In this document: positions 21,000 to 26,587 of the stretch, one piece after another
How positions within the stretch are numbered: position 1 is the first letter of the stretch
Layout of the letters: each line of letters begins with the position of its first letter
From: CAZSLC01 sp964607675
GTDB lineage: Bacteria > Bacteroidota > Bacteroidia > Bacteroidales > UBA932
Reading direction: 5' to 3'
Assembly: GCA_964607675.1 (NCBI GenBank)
Contig: CAZSLC010000025.1
Location: 1 to 26,587, forward strand
Length of the DNA: 26,587 nucleotides
Translations under genes and position numbers: made by a program
Notes under the pieces: model-generated
Told to the model about the DNA's origin: nothing
Database searches by the model: none
What the model saw: only the letters and a program-made list of their open reading frames with translations

Positions 21000-22894
21000 G
21001 GTTGTATAGCAGTTTTAAGGTCTATCGTTATCTCTGTCCCCATTCCCTTTTTTGAAAATATATCGAGAGTGGCATGCATTATTGATGAGCGGTTTCTAAT
21101 GTTGTTTAAACCATTGCCCGATACTTTTGAAAAATCAAATCCTTTCCCGTTGTCTTGTACTATTAGCGAAATGCGCTCTCTTTCAGTTATTAGTTGAACA
21201 TTGATTTGAGTCGCCTCTGAGTGCTTTAAGGCATTGTTTATCAATTCGCATGCTATCCTATATATATTTATCTCAATGGTGGAGTCATATCTCTGGTCTT
21301 CTCCATAAAAATGGAGATCAATGATAGGGGCCACTTTGCAATATTCACTCAATGTTGCTCGTAACCCGAAACGACCGAGCATTTCAGGCATGAGATTGGA
21401 GGATATACGCCTCATTTCAGTGATTGCGTTGTCTATTAGCAACAACACATTGTTTGGCAAGTTTAATTGGGAAAGTTTTATTTTTGCTATAGTAAGTAAT
21501 CCACCTAATCCATCATGGAGTTCGCGAGATATTCTGGAGCGTTCTTTGTTCTCTCCATTTAGCAGCCATTCTGCAGCTAATAGTTGCTTCTGAGTCTCGA
21601 AAGAACGTATTTTTTCATCGGCACGAAGTCGTTTTTGTCTCTGATAACTATTGAATAGTATAAGTGCAATAACCAGTAATATAACTGCTGCAATGAGGAC
21701 GACTGTTATTGTCCAGAGTAGCTGTTTCTCGTGCGAGAGTGTGTTTATGGCATTCTCTTTCTTTTGTGTCTCATACTGTATTTCCATCTCTGCCAGAGCA
21801 TGACTTACCTCCTCGTCGGACTGATGTGTCATCAGTTCATATACCTTGTGAAATGATTTCTCAGCATTTATTTTATCGTTTAGTTGAATGTATGATTCGA
21901 GCATAGTGGAATGCATCCCTATAAGTTGTTCCAAGTCTGTGGAGTCGGTCAAGGATACGCTCTCTTTAGCATTTTTGAGAGCTTGTTGATAATCTCCGTT
22001 GCGATAGTAGAGGTAGGCTATATTGCACAATGATGCCGATATAAGGTTCGGCATATCTATCTTGCGTGCTTTGTTCAACGCTTCGATGGCGTATTTCATT
22101 GCGAGGCTGTTGTCCTTTAGATGTACTTGGCAAGCTCCGCTCAAAGAGGTGAGGGCTAATACTTCATTGTACTCGTCGGCTGCTTCTCTACATAAGGAGA
22201 CTGCTTTTTCAGCCCAATAATAGGCCTTTTCAGGCATTGAAGTGGCGAAATAGATATTTGAGAGGTTCTGGGCTATCTGCCCCTGAATGGGAATGTCTTC
22301 GGCTTCTATTGCCAATTGCTGTGCAGCAAGTAGATATTTTTCTGCTTGTGGATAGTTGTGTCTGTTGTAGTAAAGTGTCCCGATGTTGGCTTGTATGGTA
22401 TATACTTTGTCCATTCTCCCCAATGCTTCATAGATAGGCATTGCCTTATTGTAGTGTTCAATGGCCATGTCATACCTGTTTTGAACATTGTATGTATTTC
22501 CCAATGCACTATAGACGCCAGCAACAAGGGAGCTTTCAGAGCTCTTTTTTGCTATTTTAAGTGCATTGATGAGTATAATCTCGGCAGAGTCAAGTCTGTT
22601 GTCCATATAATAGGCTACACCGAGGTTACGGGTGAGGGTGGCCTCCATTACCAAGTTGTCTTTAAGGTGAGCAAGCTTGATCCCCTCACGGGCAAATGAG
22701 CATGATTTGGTGAAATCAATACTCAAATACTCCCAACTCAGATCGTCGAGTATTTTTAGTTTTTCATCTGAGGTGATGGATTTTTGTTGTAAGCGAAGTT
22801 GTAATGAGTCCAGACTGCTTTGCTGTGCATCACTTTGATGCATTGAAGTGATTAACAGTAGTATAATGGATGCTATTCGAATTATACAATTCAT
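20996..22894 (-). CDS. TPR-containing histidine kinase (HisKA_3 type)
   Basis: 632 residues. A signal peptide (~1-23, ending SDAQ) is followed by about seven periplasmic TPRs (~40-350; motifs such as ALGNTYNVQNRYDMAIEHYNKAM). One membrane span lies at ~393-415. The phospho-acceptor segment ERSRISRELHDGLGG (His460) is of the NarX/HisKA_3 class, and the HATPase has N box CELINNALKHSEA, G1 VQDNGKGFDF and G2 GNGLNNIRNR. It signals to the overlapping response regulator. A TPR input suggests a protein or peptide signal, or an envelope-state signal, in the periplasm. A good -7 box lies 21 bases upstream of the ATG. Confidence 0.93.
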   Translation of the reverse strand: MNCIIRIASIILLLITSMHQSDAQQSSLDSLQLRLQQKSITSDEKLKILDDLSWEYLSIDFTKSCSFAREGIKLAHLKDNLVMEATLTRNLGVAYYMDNRLDSAEIILINALKIAKKSSESSLVAGVYSALGNTYNVQNRYDMAIEHYNKAMPIYEALGRMDKVYTIQANIGTLYYNRHNYPQAEKYLLAAQQLAIEAEDIPIQGQIAQNLSNIYFATSMPEKAYYWAEKAVSLCREAADEYNEVLALTSLSGACQVHLKDNSLAMKYAIEALNKARKIDMPNLISASLCNIAYLYYRNGDYQQALKNAKESVSLTDSTDLEQLIGMHSTMLESYIQLNDKINAEKSFHKVYELMTHQSDEEVSHALAEMEIQYETQKKENAINTLSHEKQLLWTITVVLIAAVILLVIALILFNSYQRQKRLRADEKIRSFETQKQLLAAEWLLNGENKERSRISRELHDGLGGLLTIAKIKLSQLNLPNNVLLLIDNAITEMRRISSNLMPEMLGRFGLRATLSEYCKVAPIIDLHFYGEDQRYDSTIEINIYRIACELINNALKHSEATQINVQLITERERISLIVQDNGKGFDFSKVSGNGLNNIRNRSSIMHATLDIFSKKGMGTEITIDLKTAIQP

Positions 22895-22914
22895 AATCTT
22901 TAGTTTTTCTTCTA

Positions 22915-22945
22915 CAAAGGTAATTTCTTTTATTATTAATAGAAA
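22915..22945 (-). promoter_or_regulatory. Promoter of the kinase-regulator operon
   Basis: Minus strand: TACCTTTG at 22922-22915 exactly matches TAnnTTTG, with TTTC at 22945-22942 as a 3-of-4 -33 match at 19-base spacing. Confidence 0.6.
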
Positions 22946-22960
22946 CCCCTTTTTGGGGGT
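22945..22960. repeat. Inverted repeat between the divergent kinase and OmpA-like operons
   Basis: ACCCC (22945-22949), five T, then GGGGGT (22955-22960) form a short G+C-rich dyad in an otherwise AT-rich spacer. It overlaps the kinase -33 position. Its place between two divergent promoters makes an operator plausible; it lacks a T-tract on either side, so a terminator is less likely. Confidence 0.45.
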
Positions 22961-22982
22961 AGTCTTGTATTGTGAGAGAAAC

Positions 22983-22990
22983 GATATTTG
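22983..22990 (+). promoter_or_regulatory. Possible -7 box of the OmpA-like operon
   Basis: GATATTTG has one mismatch to TAnnTTTG and lies 22 bases before the ATG at 23013. No matching -33 element is seen at 19-20 bases. Confidence 0.35.
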
Positions 22991-23012
22991 TTATAAATAA
23001 AAATAATGCCGT

Positions 23013-24332
23013 ATGAAAAAGTTATTGATTTTTTGCTTATTACTTTGTGTGGGAATCTCAAGTGCTTATGCCCAAAGTTTATTAGAAAACTTGGGTAAGA
23101 AAATTGTTAATCGTACTAAGGAGCAGGTTGAGGAGAGAGTTGAAAAAAAAGTGGAAGAGGGGGTTGAAAAGGCGTTGGATAAAGCTGAAAAGGAGTTGAC
23201 AGAGAAGCCGCAGAAAACATCTCAACAGAATCAGCCTCAGCAACCACAACAGGCTCAACAGTCACAGCAGCTACAACAGTCTCAGCAGCAGGTGGCTCAA
23301 TCTCAGATGCAGTCTCAGCAAGAAAAAATCTCATTGCAATCTTATTCTAAATATGACTTTGTCCCTGGAGACAAAGTGCTACTGTTTGAAGATTTTTCTC
23401 AAGATGCAGTTGGAGATTTCCCTGCCTTGTGGACCACCAATGGAAGTGGGGAGGTGAAAACCTTGAATATTGCTAATGGCAATTGGTTGCATCTTACTAC
23501 ATTTGATGCGCAGTACCAGTTGATGAAGGATTTGGAGCTACCTGACAATTTTATCTTCGAATTTGATGTGATCCTTCCCCCAACGGATCAGAATCCCCCA
23601 GCGATTTGGGTTGATTTTTTCAAGGCAGAGAGTGTGGATTTAGGCTATTTGGAAACTAACCCTTTGCCCTATGGCTATGGCCTTTATATTGAGGCGAGTG
23701 AGAATATCCCATGGGTTGCCAAATCATTTGTTAATGACAATTGGGTTGAAGGGGAATCTGCTGTCTCTCCACTATCTGTCAATGAGATAGAACATGTAAT
23801 TGTGTGGGTTCAAAAGAGACGAATGAGGGTATATCACGGCGGAAAAAAGATCCTTGATTTGCCGACATTAATTTCTCCAGGGTTGAAACCCAATAGGCTT
23901 ACATTTGATATTTCTGGGTGTAACAACTCTAATCCGTATATTAGTAATATTCGTATTACAACTGCTGCACCAGATACCCGTAGTAAGCTATTAGAGGAGG
24001 GTAAATTGGTGAGTTATGGGATTTATTTTGAAGTTAATTCAAGCAACGTGAAACCTGAATCCTTCGGAGCTTTGAACGATATTGCAAAGGTAATCAAGGA
24101 GGCAGATATAAAGGTGCATATTGTTGGGCATACAGATGATGTGGGTAATGATGCAAATAATATGGAGCTTTCTAAGCGCAGAGCTATTTCTGTAAGGGAG
24201 GAATTAGTAAAAATGGGAGTGTCAGCCAATATGTTGACCACTGATGGAGCAGGAGAAACAACGCCCATTGCTCCAAATGATACTCCCTCAAATAGGGCCC
24301 TAAATCGTAGAGTAGAATTTATAAAACAATAA
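23013..24332 (+). CDS. OmpA-domain protein with Gln-rich linker
   Basis: 439 residues. The signal peptide MKKLLIFCLLLCVGISSAYA is cleaved before QSLLENLGKKI. Residues ~22-70 are a charged heptad-like helix (EQVEERVEKKVEEGVEKALDKAEKEL). Residues ~70-105 are a Gln-rich linker. Residues ~115-315 are a beta-rich module beginning LLFEDFSQDAVGDFPALW that resembles laminin-G/concanavalin-like folds. The C-terminal ~110 residues are an OmpA peptidoglycan-binding domain (IYFEVNSSNVKPES ... IVGHTDDVGND ... LSKRRAISVREELV ... NRALNRRVEFI). It is periplasmic and tied to the cell wall. It is the first gene of a tight operon; the next start is 12 bases on. Confidence 0.88.
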   Translation: MKKLLIFCLLLCVGISSAYAQSLLENLGKKIVNRTKEQVEERVEKKVEEGVEKALDKAEKELTEKPQKTSQQNQPQQPQQAQQSQQLQQSQQQVAQSQMQSQQEKISLQSYSKYDFVPGDKVLLFEDFSQDAVGDFPALWTTNGSGEVKTLNIANGNWLHLTTFDAQYQLMKDLELPDNFIFEFDVILPPTDQNPPAIWVDFFKAESVDLGYLETNPLPYGYGLYIEASENIPWVAKSFVNDNWVEGESAVSPLSVNEIEHVIVWVQKRRMRVYHGGKKILDLPTLISPGLKPNRLTFDISGCNNSNPYISNIRITTAAPDTRSKLLEEGKLVSYGIYFEVNSSNVKPESFGALNDIAKVIKEADIKVHIVGHTDDVGNDANNMELSKRRAISVREELVKMGVSANMLTTDGAGETTPIAPNDTPSNRALNRRVEFIKQ

Positions 24333-24344
24333 TTATAGTAGACT

Positions 24345-25877
24345 ATGAAAAAATATTTTTTAATTAGAAATGTAGTATGCATAATAAGCGTTGGATTCTT
24401 GTCAGCAAGTCCTTTGCTTGGGCAGTCTTTTTTTAAAAAACTCAAAAATAAAATATCGGCTGCCACGGAGTCTGTAGTCAACGAGGCTATCCCTGAGAAT
24501 ATTAAGGAAAAAGAGATATTACCCGCAAAAGGAAATAGTCCTTCAGAACTTTTCGCACAGCTTCCTAATATATTGAGTGAGGGGATTCTTCTCGATCCAC
24601 TTGAAGAAAAAGAGAGAAACAATTACAAAGATAAGCTATCTTCAATTGAAATGAGGATGTGGGAGCTTTCTGATATTTCTTCCGAGGGTTATGATGAAAT
24701 GGAGGAGGATATGGAGAAAAAGGCTCATGAGTTAGAGAAAAAGGCAACAGCAATGATTGGACTCACTGAGGCGGAGATGAAAGAGTTGGAAGATCCTAAT
24801 ACCTCGGAAGAACGGATCAAAGAGTTGGAGAATAAGATAGTTTTTAGGACAACTGGGATGACAAGTGAGCAGGTCAATAAAATGGAAAATATGAGTGAGA
24901 AGGAGATGCAGGCATACGCAATGCAAAATGTTGACAAGAGTAAATTGAATAAAACGATTGATAAAGCTAAAGAGATCTCACAAGATGAATTTGTTAAGGA
25001 CAATCAAGGGTTGGGAGCACTTTCAAATAAATTTTTAAGTGAGTTTAAGTTAATAGATTCTACTTTTAAGGCTAATCTCAATAGCTCTTTTGCAAAATCT
25101 AAAAATTACACCAAGGAACTTGAGATAGGATATAAAACTTTGTATCTTACCTCCTCTTCTTCTGAACGAGACATCCTTACAGATAAACTCAATATCATCA
25201 ACGAAAAGGGACGTAAAGAGACCATCTATTTGTGGCGCAACGCTTATGCACAAGCTGTGAAAAGTTTAAATCAATTGAGTAATGATATGATTTTAGGCTT
25301 AAATAACAAAAAAGGTCTGAATGATCGTGTTATTATGGATAATAGCCTTGAATGCCTCAGACAAGCTATTGCTTATTGCCGTGAAGCGATCTATTTTGAT
25401 GGATTTAGGGATGTTAAGGTTGCTCAAGAAAGGGTCATTCAATCTAATATAAGTAATTTATTTAGTGATGAATGTTCTCTCTTTTTCACAACTTCCAGTG
25501 GGATCTCTTCTGCCGCTGGGAGTGGAGAGACGTGCGGTTCGTTCATTGAAAGTTATTTTGTGGTCACAGTGGAGAGGGATACTATAATTGATTATCATGT
25601 CTCCCACAAAGGTAAACTATCCAAGTCTTATAGTTCTCCTTATCAGGCCCTTAAAACTATTCCTGAGCCAGATAATAGTAAATATGATATCGCCTCTTCC
25701 AAATCAAAATATGAATCGGTAGGTGGAAAGCGTTATGTTATTAAAAAAGATGAAAATTTTATTTTAAATGACGGTAGTGTCTATAGGTATCCCTTTGCAA
25801 TATATTCCTGCAATGATTATTTGTATTGGCTAATATTTAGAAATGGCAGTATTATAGAGTGCAGTTATAGATTGTAA
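24345..25877 (+). CDS. Exported protein of unknown function, coiled-coil rich
   Basis: 510 residues, no family recognised. The signal peptide ends at LLGQ. The mature start SFFKKLKNKISAATESVVNEAIPENI resembles, in length and pattern, the mature start of the preceding OmpA-like protein (SLLENLGKKIVNRTKEQVEERV). Residues ~85-215 are rich in Glu/Lys/Met helices with coiled-coil character (EDMEKKAHELEKKATAM, LTEAEMKELEDPNTSEERIKELENK). The C-terminal third looks beta-rich and ends YPFAIYSCNDYLYWLIFRNGSIIECSYRL. Spacing of 12 bases upstream and 2 bases downstream ties it to its neighbours. A structural or anchoring partner of the OmpA-like and lysozyme-like proteins is possible. Confidence 0.75.
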   Translation: MKKYFLIRNVVCIISVGFLSASPLLGQSFFKKLKNKISAATESVVNEAIPENIKEKEILPAKGNSPSELFAQLPNILSEGILLDPLEEKERNNYKDKLSSIEMRMWELSDISSEGYDEMEEDMEKKAHELEKKATAMIGLTEAEMKELEDPNTSEERIKELENKIVFRTTGMTSEQVNKMENMSEKEMQAYAMQNVDKSKLNKTIDKAKEISQDEFVKDNQGLGALSNKFLSEFKLIDSTFKANLNSSFAKSKNYTKELEIGYKTLYLTSSSSERDILTDKLNIINEKGRKETIYLWRNAYAQAVKSLNQLSNDMILGLNNKKGLNDRVIMDNSLECLRQAIAYCREAIYFDGFRDVKVAQERVIQSNISNLFSDECSLFFTTSSGISSAAGSGETCGSFIESYFVVTVERDTIIDYHVSHKGKLSKSYSSPYQALKTIPEPDNSKYDIASSKSKYESVGGKRYVIKKDENFILNDGSVYRYPFAIYSCNDYLYWLIFRNGSIIECSYRL

Positions 25878-25879
25878 CA

Positions 25880-26569
25880 ATGAGATATTTGGTCACATTT
25901 ATTTTGTCATTATTTTTTACTACTTATCTGAGTGGGTTATATTCCCAAGAGATAACAGCACAGCGAGTCCTTGACTATAGAGATGATCTTTGTAGTCAAG
26001 GGTTCGACTTTATAATGAAAAATAATGATGTTGATGTTGCAACTGCACTTGCTGTGGTTATGCCTGAGCTTATCAGATATGACTGCCTTAAGGACCAACT
26101 TGAGACGATGGCTCTTAAGATGCTTTATATGCAATATGGTAAAAACTATGCTAATTTTTCCATAGGGAGGTTTCAAATGAAGCCATCTTTTGCTGAAGGT
26201 CTTGAATATTTATTGCTTAAAAGTGGTACAAGGAAATTTATGTCGATTGTTGCTGATACCTCAAATAGTGAATATGCTCGGAAAAAACGTGTGGAAAGAT
26301 TGTCCTCTATTAATTTTCAGATGCAATATTTGGCCCTTTTCATGACTGTAGTGGAGTGTGGTTTCCCAGAAGTGGAACAAATGTCAGAGTGGGACAGAGT
26401 TAGATTCTATGCTACGGCATATAATTATGGATTTAATATGGATGCTGAGCAAATTATTGCACGCCAAAAAAAGAGGGAATACCATACTGCACTTTTCCGT
26501 ACGCACAAAACAAAAACACAAAATTACTCAGAGGTCTCTTTGAAGTGCTATTTATACCTTGTTAAATGA
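25880..26569 (+). CDS. Exported lysozyme/transglycosylase-like protein
   Basis: 229 residues with a signal peptide ending near LSGLYSQ. The pattern suggests a lysozyme-superfamily fold: a candidate catalytic Glu63 in ALAVVMPELIRYD, SIGRFQMKPSF (~94-103) in the place of the GLMQ-type motif of lytic transglycosylases, and ATAYNYGF (~178-185) like their AYNxG motif. Overall similarity to SLT enzymes is low, so the assignment rests on order and spacing of these three motifs. The start ATG is 2 bases after the previous stop. In an operon with an OmpA-type wall-binding protein, a peptidoglycan-directed role fits. The last ~18 bases of the window after it hold nothing recognisable. Confidence 0.6.
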   Translation: MRYLVTFILSLFFTTYLSGLYSQEITAQRVLDYRDDLCSQGFDFIMKNNDVDVATALAVVMPELIRYDCLKDQLETMALKMLYMQYGKNYANFSIGRFQMKPSFAEGLEYLLLKSGTRKFMSIVADTSNSEYARKKRVERLSSINFQMQYLALFMTVVECGFPEVEQMSEWDRVRFYATAYNYGFNMDAEQIIARQKKREYHTALFRTHKTKTQNYSEVSLKCYLYLVK

Positions 26570-26587
26570 GATGATTATTGAATTTTA

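Noticed and set aside
22945..22960. Dyad ACCCC/GGGGT as a transcription terminator
   Set aside because: No gene ends there, the stem is 5 bp and no T-tract follows on either strand; an operator is more plausible.

Overview
The window is AT-rich chromosomal DNA from a member of the Bacteroidota, most likely an anaerobic Bacteroidales. The evidence is a SusC/SusD pair with an ECF sigma factor and a FecR/DUF4974 anti-sigma factor, BACON-domain and lipocalin-like lipoproteins, hybrid-type TPR sensor proteins, indolepyruvate:ferredoxin oxidoreductase genes, and repeated TAnnTTTG (-7) promoter boxes without obvious Shine-Dalgarno sequences. I cannot resolve family or genus. I saw no rRNA, tRNA, CRISPR array, transposase or phage gene, and no stretch over 300 bases lacks a gene.

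Layout. 1-840: 3' part of a TPR/transmembrane/HTH regulator. 848-4537: small envelope proteins on both strands (two lipocalin-like lipoproteins, a Bacteroidota-type putative DNA-binding protein, a two-repeat lipoprotein) and a GNAT-HD fusion enzyme. 4636-11412: a trans-envelope signalling uptake locus, ECF sigma - FecR anti-sigma - SusC with STN signalling domain - SusD, closed by a strong hairpin terminator; no degradative enzyme lies beside it. 11485-14736: a periplasmic tricorn-like S41 peptidase. 14914-17135: iorA-iorB for 2-oxoacid (aryl-pyruvate) oxidation or its reverse; IorA lacks the usual C-terminal iron-sulfur domain. 17145-18593: a divergent tyrosine phenol-lyase/tryptophanase-family PLP enzyme, convergent with iorB. 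18757-19932: a BACON-domain surface nuclease. 19986-20354: a DUF486 membrane protein. 20391-22894: a response regulator and TPR histidine kinase with a 4-base overlap. 23013-26569: a tight three-gene operon (OmpA-like protein, unknown exported protein, lysozyme-like protein) divergent from the kinase.

The most striking element is between the nuclease and the PLP lyase (18621-18743, minus strand). A 19-codon open reading frame reads MRQQLSNRYYYYFCYIQPE. It is followed by a G+C-rich intrinsic terminator with a seven-T tract ending about 30 bases before the lyase start. The RNA can form the three competing pairings of a classical amino-acid attenuator (1:2, 2:3 and 3:4), with tyrosine codons as the sensor. 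At the positions that separate tyrosine phenol-lyase from tryptophanase, the downstream enzyme carries the tyrosine-type residues, but it has lost an arginine that normally contacts PLP. The predicted logic (expression when tyrosine is scarce) is that of a biosynthetic gene, not a catabolic one, so the enzyme may not be an ordinary degradative lyase. Together with the nearby iorAB, whose family can run as reductive carboxylation of arylacetates in anaerobes, this suggests a locus for aromatic amino acid supply. That last step is inference.
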